From: Planctomycetia bacterium
Lineage (GTDB): Bacteria > Planctomycetota > Planctomycetia > Gemmatales > Gemmataceae
Direction of reading: 5' to 3'
Length of the DNA stretch: 56,564 nucleotides
Assembly (NCBI GenBank): GCA_005786805.1
Contig: SYCV01000057.1
Span: 1-56,564, forward strand
In this document: one piece after another, positions 8,356-17,159 of the stretch
Layout: each line of letters begins with the position of its first letter
Position numbering within the stretch: the stretch's first letter is position 1
Notes under the pieces: generated by a model
Seen by the model: only the letters and a program-made list of their open reading frames with translations
What the model was told of the DNA's origin: nothing
Database searches by the model: none
Made by a program: the position numbers and the translations under genes

Positions 8356-9096
8356 TTAGTTTGAATTCTGTAGGATGCGGGGTGGCGAGGGCTGCCCCGT
8401 TTTTTTGCTACGGGTATCTTCCTTGGGTTTAAGGAAATCCCAGTTATCTTTGACTGTGGGTTTTCCTTTTTTAGACTCTTCAATTTGTCTTGCGATTTCC
8501 GAGATCTGGGCGATGACCATGTGGCCATCCAGCGATTTTTCGGGGGGGCATGCCTTGCCTGCCTCACATTTCTTGTTCTCTTTTGTTTTGATTTCCCCGG
8601 CAGGAAGATGGAGGTTGTCCACGATATTTGGATGTTGTGTTCCCCAAAGTTTTTCATGGCAATTCAATGTCACAAGCAGGTCGACTGTGATTGGGTTTAC
8701 CTTGCCCGCAACCCAATATGCCGCTGAACCACCCAGTCCACGCCCCACGATGACAAAATGCATTTCTGGATCTTTCTGGCTAAGGGATTCAATTTCCTTT
8801 GCGAATTGATGTGCATGGTAAAGATAACCAAAATAGGTGTTGTTAAACCCTGATGCCCTTATTTGGGCGTTTAACTCACGAAATCCACTGCAATCACAGA
8901 AATCGAAATCCTCTATGAAAAAAACAGCCACCTTGCATTTTGATCCTGAGGAAGATTCATCTGTGAGGTTTTCAAAATCAGGTTGAAGATTTCTAATGAA
9001 AGGTTCAGAGGGGTAATAAATCTGGCATCCAAGGGATGAAAAGAGAAACCCGCTTAATGGGATCAGGAACTGAAAAAATAAATTTTTGATACCCAT
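8356..9096 (-). CDS. putative lipoprotein with alpha/beta-hydrolase-like nucleophile elbow
   Basis: The 246-residue protein has a signal peptide ending SSLGC, consistent with a lipobox and a lipidated cysteine at residue 24. The mature part has a strand KVAVFFIEDFDFCDCSG and then a nucleophile-elbow-like segment HFVIVGRGLGGSAAYW near residues 115-130. In active alpha/beta hydrolases this would read GxSxG; here the serine position is glycine, so the protein may be a binding protein rather than an enzyme, or the fold call may be wrong. A charged, Lys/Pro-rich tail (about residues 185-246) looks disordered. Convergent with the FAH gene, with only 16 nt between stops. I recognise no named family. 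Confidence 0.7.
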   Translation of the reverse strand: MGIKNLFFQFLIPLSGFLFSSLGCQIYYPSEPFIRNLQPDFENLTDESSSGSKCKVAVFFIEDFDFCDCSGFRELNAQIRASGFNNTYFGYLYHAHQFAKEIESLSQKDPEMHFVIVGRGLGGSAAYWVAGKVNPITVDLLVTLNCHEKLWGTQHPNIVDNLHLPAGEIKTKENKKCEAGKACPPEKSLDGHMVIAQISEIARQIEESKKGKPTVKDNWDFLKPKEDTRSKKTGQPSPPRILQNSN

Positions 9097-9250
9097 GGAA
9101 ATTCCCCACCCGAATTAATCATACTTGAGTCTGTATTTTCTTTTCGGGTGAGGTAAAGATTTAGCTTTAGGAAAAAGTTGATAATAATTCGAATTTTGCC
9201 ATTTTGGGAAAATGAGGCAGATGGGTTGCTATAACTTTATGGGGTTTTGT

Positions 9251-10279
9251 TTAACCTACGATCACTATCTTTCCTGTGTTCACAGATTGAATTTCCTTAT
9301 GGCACAAAACCAGAGCATCCCGGGCCAGAGTTCCGCTTAGCAAATCTGGTTCAACGCCTTTTACCACGCCATTGACAGCAGCTTGAATTTCCCGGGTAAA
9401 GGCTATTATTGGGTCGCCGCCGCCTGGAAGGGTTGGCTGCTTGGTTTTTCCATCTTTCGTGAGTAAAGTAAGTGGTTGGCCGGCGGAATGATAAGTTATT
9501 GTGGCCTTTTCGAGATAAATATCAAATCCATGGGCAAATGTTCGCCCGCTCATGTTCAGCGAGCCACTGCTGCATGAGATTGCGGGGCCATTGTCCCCAT
9601 ATAAATACTGAGTGGTTAGAAATTCCACTGAGCCATCATTCCTAGTGATGCCGTTTGAAAATATCCTGCCTGGAACTCCCGCAACCAGGCCTATGAAATG
9701 GGTGTCATGGATGTGTAGATCAACAGCGGGACCGCCGGTTTTACTACTGTCATCAAAATCACCAGACCAATCCGGCTTGGAGATCACCCTTACAAAATGG
9801 GCGGCTTGCAGCCTGCCATATTTTTCAGATTTAATGGCTTCGGCGGCAAAGGCGAACTCCGGGAAAAAAGGTAAAACATGGGCAACCATCAGCAGTTTGC
9901 CACAGCTTTTCGCGGTCTTAACCATCGCATCCGCCGACTTCGTGTCTAAGGCAATGCTTTTTTCAACAAGGACATGTTTGCCAGCCTTGAGTGCGGCAAT
10001 AGCCATGCTTGGATGTAAATGTGTTGGGGAGCAGATATCAACCATGTCGATATCCGGATCAGCAATCATATCTTCAAATCGCTCATATTTTTTTTGGTTG
10101 GAAAGGTTCATTTGAGTACCGGGGGGGCCAAAATTACCCTTAATCCCCCGCCAATCCCCGGCCAGTTTCTTTGAGTCCCTGCTGGAGATAGCCGTCACGC
10201 GGGCGCCTTTTAATTTTTGGGCTGCCAGATAATGAATCATTCCCATAAACCCAATGCCAGCCAGTCCGATACGAATCAT
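9251..10279 (-). CDS. Gfo/Idh/MocA family NAD(P)-dependent oxidoreductase
   Basis: This 342-residue protein starts with a Rossmann motif GLAGIGFMGMIHYLAA (about residues 5-20). It continues with VDICSPTHLHPSMAIAALKAGKHVLVEKSIAL (residues about 85-117), the family's conserved EKP-type loop, here EKS. The catalytic-region histidines fall in AVDLHIHDTHFIG near residue 190. Family members oxidise or reduce sugars, inositols and related substrates. Planctomycetes carry many copies, often exported and Tat-dependent; this one has no signal peptide and should be cytoplasmic. Substrate is not predictable. A 321-bp spacer precedes its start. Confidence 0.93.
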   Translation of the reverse strand: MIRIGLAGIGFMGMIHYLAAQKLKGARVTAISSRDSKKLAGDWRGIKGNFGPPGTQMNLSNQKKYERFEDMIADPDIDMVDICSPTHLHPSMAIAALKAGKHVLVEKSIALDTKSADAMVKTAKSCGKLLMVAHVLPFFPEFAFAAEAIKSEKYGRLQAAHFVRVISKPDWSGDFDDSSKTGGPAVDLHIHDTHFIGLVAGVPGRIFSNGITRNDGSVEFLTTQYLYGDNGPAISCSSGSLNMSGRTFAHGFDIYLEKATITYHSAGQPLTLLTKDGKTKQPTLPGGGDPIIAFTREIQAAVNGVVKGVEPDLLSGTLARDALVLCHKEIQSVNTGKIVIVG

Positions 10280-10600
10280 GTCAAAAGCCTTTCAATTTGA
10301 ACCATTAATTTCAGTTGGTTATCATAACCTTACTTGACATAAAAACCATAGTCTTAAGGACTTTAAATTTTAACGGTTGGGAAGACTTTTCCTTTGCGCC
10401 CTATATTCTTCCCAACACAAGCCATTCCTACAACCCATACATATTTTTTGCAGTTGTCAAAGTGTATCAATGGTGAGGTTTCTGTGAGGCAAATAAACTT
10501 TGTCTGTCTTGTAATATCGATTGATTAAACTGCGATTTTGTCGATTTTAAAACCTATCGCAGAGGTTGATTGTTTTATTTTGGCTGTTTTGGAGGGAATC
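10280..10600. other. 321-bp divergent intergenic region
   Basis: This spacer lies between the start of the Gfo/Idh/MocA gene and the ATG of the HEAT-repeat gene, so it must hold promoters in both directions. It is AT-rich. It contains a TTGACA hexamer at 10334-10339 without a good partner at 17 bp, and a perfect 10-bp inverted repeat (listed separately). No ORF or RNA gene is recognisable. Confidence 0.6.
10376..10416. repeat. 10-bp perfect inverted repeat in the divergent spacer
   Basis: GTTGGGAAGA at 10376-10385 pairs exactly with TCTTCCCAAC at 10407-10416 across 21 nt. There is no T-run, so it is not a standard terminator. It could be an operator or a leader RNA hairpin. Confidence 0.55.
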
Positions 10601-11296
10601 ATGGACAGTCGATTTTTTTTGATAATGATGCTTGGAGTTGCAAGCGTTGGTCCCATTCAAGCTGGAATTATCAATGGTGGGTTGTTTTTTGGAAAGAAGC
10701 CTGCAAAAAATCCTGCAGAACGAGTTCCCGAGTTGATCGGGGTTCTTAAATCTGATGGGGATGAGGATAAGAGGGCTGATGCCGCATCTGAACTCAGGCA
10801 GTTCGATCCTGTTGCTTTTCCAATGATCGTTCCTGTATTAATTGAAGCTTTGATAAATGATAAGAAACCATCGGTTAGAGCTGAAGCTGCTATTTCTCTA
10901 AGTAAAATCAGGCCTGTATCACCATTGGTTGGACAAGCTCTTGAAAATGCAGTCAGCAAAGATGCTTCTATGAGGGTTCGAATCCAGGCAAGAAGTTCAT
11001 TGCTTCAATATAACCTAGCGGGATACAGGTCGGCGCCTAAAAATATTGAAAGCGCGGTTCAAAGTGGGGAACCCCCCCTGGCTGATGCGCCGGTTGTCAT
11101 ACCACCATTGCCAGTTTCCAATGGTACCCCGGTTCCTGCCAAGCCTACTTCAAGAATTAATCTGATGGTTCCAGGAACCAGTCCCTCGTTAAGACCTGTT
11201 CCATCTTCAAAAAGTCCCGAGCCACTGAAATTGGAACCGATTAAGAAGGACTCTAAAGTGAAAGTGATAGATGGACCGGAGCTTCTGCCAAATTAA
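10601..11296 (+). CDS. exported HEAT-repeat protein with proline-rich tail
   Basis: The product has 231 residues from the ATG at 10601, chosen because GGAGGG at 10591-10596 is well placed; the longer frame from a TTG at 10538 lacks this. Residues 1-20 look like a signal peptide (FFLIMMLGVASVGPIQAG). Residues about 40-140 contain HEAT/PBS-lyase-like helical repeats (PELIGVLKSDGDEDKRADAASELRQ, then VLIEALINDKKPSVRAEAAISLSKI). The remainder is rich in Pro, Ser and Lys and is probably disordered. HEAT repeats mediate protein contacts; no enzymatic role is suggested. A bidirectional terminator follows. Confidence 0.85.
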   Translation: MDSRFFLIMMLGVASVGPIQAGIINGGLFFGKKPAKNPAERVPELIGVLKSDGDEDKRADAASELRQFDPVAFPMIVPVLIEALINDKKPSVRAEAAISLSKIRPVSPLVGQALENAVSKDASMRVRIQARSSLLQYNLAGYRSAPKNIESAVQSGEPPLADAPVVIPPLPVSNGTPVPAKPTSRINLMVPGTSPSLRPVPSSKSPEPLKLEPIKKDSKVKVIDGPELLPN

Positions 11297-11315
11297 TCCA
11301 ATAATTTGTTCGCTT

Positions 11316-11363
11316 AAATGAAAGAAGGACAGGAGATGAATCCCGTCCTTCTTTCATTTTTAG
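11316..11363. terminator. bidirectional terminator between HEAT gene and lpdA
   Basis: A 15-bp perfect stem (11316-11330 AAATGAAAGAAGGAC with 11345-11359 GTCCTTCTTTCATTT) closes a 14-nt loop and is flanked by T-runs on the plus strand and A-rich sequence on the other side. It serves the plus-strand HEAT gene and the convergent minus-strand PDH operon. Confidence 0.9.
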
Positions 11364-11378
11364 GGTGGACTTAAAGAT

Positions 11379-12788
11379 CTATGATTTCTTAGGCATGGCA
11401 TGCGTTGGATGACCAAAGATGGATTCAGCAGCTTCAGCAAGCGTTTCAGACAGGGTGGGATGCGCATGCATTGTCATTGCGAGGTCACGGGCGCAAGCGC
11501 CCATTTCAATCGCAAGCATTGCTTCACCAATCATTTCGCCGGCATCAACGCCTACGATGCCAACCCCGAGAATCCGTTCAGTCTTTGGATCGACCAATAG
11601 CTTGGTAAGCCCTTCCGTGCGCTTGCGTGTCATGGCTCTTCCGGAACCCGCCCAAGGGAAGCGGACCCGTTTCACTTCAATTCCCTTGGCTTGGGCTTCA
11701 GTTTCGGTCAATCCGCACCAGGCAATTTCAGGGTCTGTGAAAATAACAGCGGGAACCGCTTTCACATCATAAACAGATGGTTCCCCTGCGATTGCTTCTG
11801 CTGCAACCTTGCCCTCGAAAGTGGCCTTATGCGCCAGCATTGGGTCGCCAGCCACATCACCAATCGCATAAATATGTTCAATAGCAGTGCGCCTTTGTTC
11901 ATCAACAGGGATGAATCCTTTTTGATCCAAAACAATCCCCGCCTTTTCAAGTCCGATATCGCCGGTGTTTGGCCTTCTTCCGACTGAAACTAGAACCCTG
12001 TCGAAGATCGGTTCTTTCTCAGTGACTTCGGGGCCATCGATTGTCGCTTTTATACCTTTTGCAACTTCCTCAACCTTGACAACCTTTGTCTTGAGGAAAA
12101 TCTTGTGGAATATTGTTTCAAGCCTTCGATGCAAGGGTAGAACCAAGTCACGGTCGGCACCCGGTAATAGCCCGTCAGACATTTCAACAACCGTCACCTT
12201 GCTACCAAGGGATGCGTATACAAACCCAAGTTCCAAGCCTATGTAACCACCGCCAACTACGAGAAGCTTCGCGGGGATGTCCTCAAGTTTAAGAGCCCCC
12301 GTAGAATCCATGATGCGATTGGTTGGGAGATTGAAGGCGGGAGGTTTTGTCGGGCTTGAACCAGTGCTGATTATGCACTTTTCAAATTTGACGGTTCCTT
12401 TTCCCTCGACCTCGATGGTGTTTGCGGAAGTGAATCTGCCTCTGCCCTGGATATAGTTGATTTTTCTGGCATCACAAAGTCTACCCAGATTGGTGGAGAA
12501 TGTGCTCACGACATTCTGCCAGTGGCCACGAACCAGATTCAGGTCAATCTTTGGCTCGCCGAATTTTAGACCGAAGTGAATCGCCTCCTTGGCTTCCTGA
12601 ATTAGTTTGGCGACATGCAGCACAGCCTTTGAAGGAATACAACCCACATTCAAGCAGGTGCCCCCGGGTTTTGGACCCAGTTCAATGAGAGTGACCTTCA
12701 TTCCTAGGTCAGCAGCAAGAAAAGCAGCAGCATACCCGCCCGGCCCCGCTCCTAAAACAACCAGTTGGGTTTCTTGAATCTGAGCCAT
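11379..12788 (-). CDS. lpdA: dihydrolipoyl dehydrogenase (E3)
   Basis: The 469-residue flavoprotein has an FAD-binding GAGPGGYAAAFLAADLG (residues 14-30), a redox-active disulphide CLNVGC (C45, C50), an NAD-binding GGGYIGLELGFVYASLGSKV (about residue 180), and the catalytic His-Glu pair in HAHPTLSETLAEA near the C-terminus. It reoxidises the lipoyl group of E2 and passes electrons to NAD+. It is the last gene of the aceE-aceF-lpd operon, 46 nt after aceF, and could also serve 2-oxoglutarate dehydrogenase or glycine cleavage. Nothing is missing. Confidence 0.97.
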   Translation of the reverse strand: MAQIQETQLVVLGAGPGGYAAAFLAADLGMKVTLIELGPKPGGTCLNVGCIPSKAVLHVAKLIQEAKEAIHFGLKFGEPKIDLNLVRGHWQNVVSTFSTNLGRLCDARKINYIQGRGRFTSANTIEVEGKGTVKFEKCIISTGSSPTKPPAFNLPTNRIMDSTGALKLEDIPAKLLVVGGGYIGLELGFVYASLGSKVTVVEMSDGLLPGADRDLVLPLHRRLETIFHKIFLKTKVVKVEEVAKGIKATIDGPEVTEKEPIFDRVLVSVGRRPNTGDIGLEKAGIVLDQKGFIPVDEQRRTAIEHIYAIGDVAGDPMLAHKATFEGKVAAEAIAGEPSVYDVKAVPAVIFTDPEIAWCGLTETEAQAKGIEVKRVRFPWAGSGRAMTRKRTEGLTKLLVDPKTERILGVGIVGVDAGEMIGEAMLAIEMGACARDLAMTMHAHPTLSETLAEAAESIFGHPTHAMPKKS

Positions 12789-12834
12789 TCATTTAATCCT
12801 TATTCAAAAATAATAATCCAATAAGCCGGGAATA

Positions 12835-14094
12835 CTATGCGTGAATCAACAACTGGTAGGGGTTTTCCAGCATTTCAGCCAACCGTCTCGTGAACCTTGC
12901 GGCAATAGCTCCATCGATAACTCGGTGGTCGTATGACACGGACAAAGGCATCATTAATCGTGGAACTATTTGGCCATTGTGAACGACAGGTTCAAGCCTG
13001 CTGCGGGAAATACCCAGGATTGCCACCTCGGGATAATTGACAATCGGAGTGAATCCGGTGCCACCTATGCCACCAAGATTGGTTATGGTGAAGGTTCCTC
13101 CCGTGAGGTCTTTTGAGTCAAGCTTGCGTTGTCGGGCCCGCTCCGCGATTGATGTCAATTCCTCAGCGAGTTGAATGATGCTTTTTTTGTCAACATCCCG
13201 GATTACAGGAACAAGAAGGCCGTTCTCTGTGTCAACCGCAACCCCGATGTTGTAATACTTCTTGTGGATTATTTGATTTCCAGCAACATCAATACTGCTG
13301 TTAAACACTGGGAATTCTTTAAGAAGCACAACCACGGCTTTCATTGCGAATGCAGAAATTGTGAATTTGGGCCCCTTGGACTGGGACTTTCGGAATGCTT
13401 CAAAATCAGTGATATCTGATATGTCGCTTTGGGTTACATGGGGGACAAGGCTCCATGAAAGAGACATTTGTTTTGCTGTGGCCCTGCGGATGGCTGACAT
13501 TGGCTGGCGTTCCACCGTGCCAAAATCCTCGAATCTTGGAAGGGGCGGAACGGATACAGAACCCCCAGCGGATGGTACTGAGCCATTGCTTCGCACGAAG
13601 TTTCGCACATCTTCCTCGCTGACTCTTCCGTGCCGTCCAGTCCCAGGTACAACATTAAGGTCAACGCCAAGTTCCCGAGCGATTCTTCGGGTGGAAGGTC
13701 CAGCAGGAATCACCTTGTTATCATCATTGGATGCCACGGGTGATGGTGCCGGTTTTGCTGCTGGTGCAACCGTGGGTGGGGTTGGGGCAACTATAGGCGC
13801 AGGCGATGGAGTTTTATCGGGAGTTGGTGCGGGACTGGTGGTGCCATTGCTCGAACCCACAGGATCAATTAAAAAAATCAATTGGCCAATTTTAACCTGA
13901 TCACCCTGCTTTATGAGAATTTGAGAGATTTTACCAGCAGCGGGCGAGGGGACTTCAAGGGCAGCCTTGTCGGCTTGAACTTCAACCAAAGGTTGATCCT
14001 TGGTTACAGTGTCTCCCACTTTCACCTTCACCGCATTAACTTCAACTATCTCAACATTTTCTTTAAGGGCTTGCAGTTTGAATTCAATCGACAT
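12835..14094 (-). CDS. aceF: pyruvate dehydrogenase E2, dihydrolipoyl acetyltransferase
   Basis: The product has 419 residues from the ATG at 14094, preceded by AAGGA; an upstream in-frame TTG at 14112 is less likely. It has one lipoyl domain (residues 1-77) with the lipoylated lysine K43 in VQADKAALEVPS, a Pro/Ala-rich linker, a peripheral-subunit-binding domain (VIPAGPSTRRIARELG to EEDVRNFV), and a catalytic acyltransferase domain ending SVSYDHRVIDGAIAARF with the HxxxDG active site. E. coli AceF has three lipoyl domains; a single one is common in other bacteria. It transfers the acetyl group from E1 to CoA. Flanked by aceE and lpd. Confidence 0.96.
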   Translation of the reverse strand: MSIEFKLQALKENVEIVEVNAVKVKVGDTVTKDQPLVEVQADKAALEVPSPAAGKISQILIKQGDQVKIGQLIFLIDPVGSSNGTTSPAPTPDKTPSPAPIVAPTPPTVAPAAKPAPSPVASNDDNKVIPAGPSTRRIARELGVDLNVVPGTGRHGRVSEEDVRNFVRSNGSVPSAGGSVSVPPLPRFEDFGTVERQPMSAIRRATAKQMSLSWSLVPHVTQSDISDITDFEAFRKSQSKGPKFTISAFAMKAVVVLLKEFPVFNSSIDVAGNQIIHKKYYNIGVAVDTENGLLVPVIRDVDKKSIIQLAEELTSIAERARQRKLDSKDLTGGTFTITNLGGIGGTGFTPIVNYPEVAILGISRSRLEPVVHNGQIVPRLMMPLSVSYDHRVIDGAIAARFTRRLAEMLENPYQLLIHA

Positions 14095-14158
14095 CGTATA
14101 AAATCCTTGCAAGTAAGTAAGTTTAAATCAACCGATCGTCAGGGCTAGACCAAAATAA

Positions 14159-16882
14159 TCATGCAGTCATTGGGCTTATTTTTTCAGGATTAATACCCAG
14201 TTTTGTAATCGCCTCAGCAACAACCGAAGGTTCAATCATACCTTTTTTGCTGAGTTGGTACAGCGTTCCAACTGTTATGCATTCGGAATCAATTTCAAAA
14301 TGTCTTCGAAGAGAGGGTCTGGTCTCACTTCTGCCAAACCCATCTGTTCCCAAGGCGAATAATCCACCGGGAACCCAACGGGTTATCATCTCAGGAACCG
14401 AACGCATATGGTCACTGGCAGCGATGAAAATACCTTGCTCCTGTGCCAATGTTTTTTCGAGGTAGGAAACCTTGGGCGTGCTGGTTGGATGTAGCATATT
14501 CCAACGGTCCACTTCCAATGCCTCCCTGCGAAGTTCACGATAGCTGGTGACGCTCCAGACATCAGCGGCAATACCAAATTGTTCCGCAAGCATTTGTTGG
14601 GCTTTTAAGGTGTGGACAAGGATCGGGCCACTACCAAACAAATGCACTTTTTTACCCTCAGTGGGTTCGATGGATGACTTTTTCAACTTGTAAAAACCCT
14701 TTAGCACACCCTCTTCGGCATCCTGGGGCATGGGTAGCATTGGGTAATTATCATTGTAGAGGGTGATGTAGTAGAAAATATCCTCTTGATTCGGGCCAGT
14801 CATCCTGCGGATGCCATCGCGCAGAATAATGGCAAGTTCAAAAGCATATGCAGGATCATAAGTTACCAGGTTAGGCACGGTGGATGCGACAAGATGGCTG
14901 TGACCATCCTCGTGTTGAAGCCCTTCACCACTTAATGTGGTGCGACCCGCGGTGGCTCCGAGCATGAATCCTCTGGTTCGCAGATCTGCTGCAGCCCATG
15001 CAAGGTCACCGATCCGCTGAAATCCAAACATCGAGTAATAGCTGTAAAACGGAATTGTTTGAACGCCATGAGTGGTGTATGAGGTTCCAGCGGCAATGAA
15101 CGAGGACATGGCGCCGGCTTCGGTGATTCCTTCCTCAAGAATCTGGCCATCAGTCGCCTCGCGGTAAGTAACGGCCATTTTGGCGTCTACTGGCTCATAT
15201 AGTTGGCCCACATGGGAGTAAATTTTGAATGTCGTGAAGAAGGGATCCATCCCGAAGGTTCGCCCTTCATCAGGAATAATTGGCACAATTCGGGGACCGA
15301 TGTCCTTGTCTTTTAGGAATTGCCCTAGCATGTCCACAAAAACTCCGGTTGTGGATGGGGCTTTATCCCCGCTGCCCGTGACATATCGGTTGACGAACTC
15401 CGCCCCTGGGGTTTTAAGTTCAGGCGCCTTGGATGATCGAACCGGAAGATATCCTCCAAGTGCTTTCCTACGCTCGTGAAGATATTTGATTTCAGGGCTA
15501 TTTTGGTCGGGTAGAAAGAACCTTGCCTTGCTCACATCCTCATCGGAGAAAGGCAGATTGAAACGAGTCCTGAAATCCAAAAGATGCTTGGCTTTGAGCT
15601 TTTTTTGCCCATGGGTGATATTCATCCCTTCGCCCGCCTCACCCAGGCCGTACCCTTTTACTGTTTTCACAAGGACCACGGTCGGCATACCCTTGGTCTC
15701 GGTTGCGGCTTTGTATGCCGCATAAACCTTCAGGGGATCATGTCCACCCCGACGGAGCTTTGTTAGTTCCTCATCCGAGTAATCTTCAACCAGCTTGAGT
15801 AGTTCAGGATATTTACCGAAGAAATGCTCACGCAGGTAAGCGCCATTTTCAACGGCGTATTTTTGGTATTCACCGTCAACGGTTTCGTTCATCCTATGAA
15901 GAAGGATACCGGTGCGGTCCCTTGCAATAATAGGATCCCATTCACTACCCCAGATTACTTTGATTACATTCCACCCGGCACCTTTGAATGCAGCCTCGAG
16001 TTCTTGGATAATTTTGCCATTACCCCTTACCGGCCCGTCGAGCCGTTGTAGGTTGCAGTTAATTACGAAGATTAGATTATCCAGTCGTTCCCGGGAAGCG
16101 AGGTTGATCGCACCCAAAGTTTCAGGTTCATCGCATTCACCATCACCCAAAAAACACCAGACTTTGCGGTCCGAATGGGGAACAATTTTTCGATCCTGCA
16201 GATAGCGGTTAAATTTAGCCTGGTAAATGGACATGATGGGTCCAAGACCCATGGAAACCGTGGGAAACTGCCAGAAGTTAGGCATAAGCCATGGATGAGG
16301 ATAGGATGACAAACCACCCGCAGGTTCAAGTTCCCTGCGAAAGTTTTTCAGGTTTTGTTCATTAAGCCTGCCTTCAAGGAAAGCCCGGGAGTAAATACCA
16401 GGAGATGCATGACCCTGGAAATAAACCAAATCGCCGCCCCCGGGAGTTTCAGGCCCACGGAAAAAATGATTAAACGCCACTTCGTAAAGAGTCGCACTGG
16501 AGGCAAAAGTTGAAATATGGCCACCAAGGGTTCCATCCAATTCGTTCGCATGAACCACCATTGCCATGGCGTTCCATCGGATCAAGCTCTTTATTTTGCG
16601 CTCGAGTTGTCGGTCACCCGGATAGGCAGGTTGTTTACCGGGAGGAATGGTGTTGATGTAGGGCGTATTTGCAGTGAAGGGAATGTTAACGCCAGCGGTA
16701 TGGGCTTTTAATCGTAACTGGGTCAGAAGGTATTCAGCGCGGTCTATGCCGCTGGTTTGTAAGACTGATGATAGGGAGTCAAGCCATTCGCGGGTTTCCA
16801 CCATGTCGACATCATTACCTGTCGAGGGAGATTCCAAAATTGCAGAGGAAGACCCATTCACACCACTGTTGCCATTATCCAT
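14159..16882 (-). CDS. aceE: pyruvate dehydrogenase E1, homodimeric type
   Basis: The product has 907 residues from the ATG at 16882, with GGAG 8 nt upstream; an overlapping GTG at 16888 would place GGAG only 2 nt away. The thiamine-diphosphate site GDGECDEPE at about 246-254 is followed by FVINCNLQRLDGPVRGNGK. The conserved AceE segments DELDGTLGGHISTFAS-like (NELDGTLGGH, residues about 112-122) and TAGRTTLSGEGLQHEDGHSH (about residue 640) mark the homodimeric, gammaproteobacterial-type E1 rather than the split alpha/beta form. It decarboxylates pyruvate and acetylates E2. First gene of the operon; a palindrome lies about 130 bp upstream. Confidence 0.97.
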   Translation of the reverse strand: MDNGNSGVNGSSSAILESPSTGNDVDMVETREWLDSLSSVLQTSGIDRAEYLLTQLRLKAHTAGVNIPFTANTPYINTIPPGKQPAYPGDRQLERKIKSLIRWNAMAMVVHANELDGTLGGHISTFASSATLYEVAFNHFFRGPETPGGGDLVYFQGHASPGIYSRAFLEGRLNEQNLKNFRRELEPAGGLSSYPHPWLMPNFWQFPTVSMGLGPIMSIYQAKFNRYLQDRKIVPHSDRKVWCFLGDGECDEPETLGAINLASRERLDNLIFVINCNLQRLDGPVRGNGKIIQELEAAFKGAGWNVIKVIWGSEWDPIIARDRTGILLHRMNETVDGEYQKYAVENGAYLREHFFGKYPELLKLVEDYSDEELTKLRRGGHDPLKVYAAYKAATETKGMPTVVLVKTVKGYGLGEAGEGMNITHGQKKLKAKHLLDFRTRFNLPFSDEDVSKARFFLPDQNSPEIKYLHERRKALGGYLPVRSSKAPELKTPGAEFVNRYVTGSGDKAPSTTGVFVDMLGQFLKDKDIGPRIVPIIPDEGRTFGMDPFFTTFKIYSHVGQLYEPVDAKMAVTYREATDGQILEEGITEAGAMSSFIAAGTSYTTHGVQTIPFYSYYSMFGFQRIGDLAWAAADLRTRGFMLGATAGRTTLSGEGLQHEDGHSHLVASTVPNLVTYDPAYAFELAIILRDGIRRMTGPNQEDIFYYITLYNDNYPMLPMPQDAEEGVLKGFYKLKKSSIEPTEGKKVHLFGSGPILVHTLKAQQMLAEQFGIAADVWSVTSYRELRREALEVDRWNMLHPTSTPKVSYLEKTLAQEQGIFIAASDHMRSVPEMITRWVPGGLFALGTDGFGRSETRPSLRRHFEIDSECITVGTLYQLSKKGMIEPSVVAEAITKLGINPEKISPMTA

Positions 16883-17005
16883 AAGCACGACTCCAAGAAG
16901 CGGTCAAACAAATCGCCTGACTTACTTATTCTATGTTTCCTCCAAGGCAGGGATAGACCAGCCTAGGGAAGACAAAACTTTGGGTACCGCATTAAGAACC
17001 AATAC

Positions 17006-17039
17006 AGCATGATTTTCATTGATTTAAAGAAATCATGCT
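17006..17039. repeat. 10-bp inverted repeat in the aceE-hflX divergent spacer
   Basis: AGCATGATTT at 17006-17015 pairs perfectly with AAATCATGCT at 17030-17039 across 14 nt. The spacer (16883-17159) must hold promoters for aceE and hflX, so this is a candidate operator for one or both. No T-run follows. Confidence 0.5.
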
Positions 17040-17092
17040 CATTGACTTTTTGAAATAAAGGCTAGATTTTAGTTCAACCTAAGCTCATAGCC

Positions 17093-17098
17093 TATAAT
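17093..17098 (+). promoter_or_regulatory. possible -10 box for hflX
   Basis: A TATAAT hexamer lies about 60 bp before the likely hflX start. No convincing -35 hexamer is found at 17 bp (TAGTTC), so the call is tentative. Confidence 0.35.
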
Positions 17099-17159
17099 TT
17101 CATTAGGGATACCTTAAGCGAGATGCTAATCTTTTCTTGATAATATATATAGAGGTATT

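Noticed and set aside
10538-10600. N-terminal extension of the HEAT-repeat protein from a TTG
   Set aside because: The ATG at 10601 has a well placed GGAGGG and is followed directly by a signal peptide; the extension has no such features.
13361-13900. 179-codon plus-strand frame inside aceF
   Set aside because: It is antisense to an unambiguous E2 gene and has no recognisable domain.
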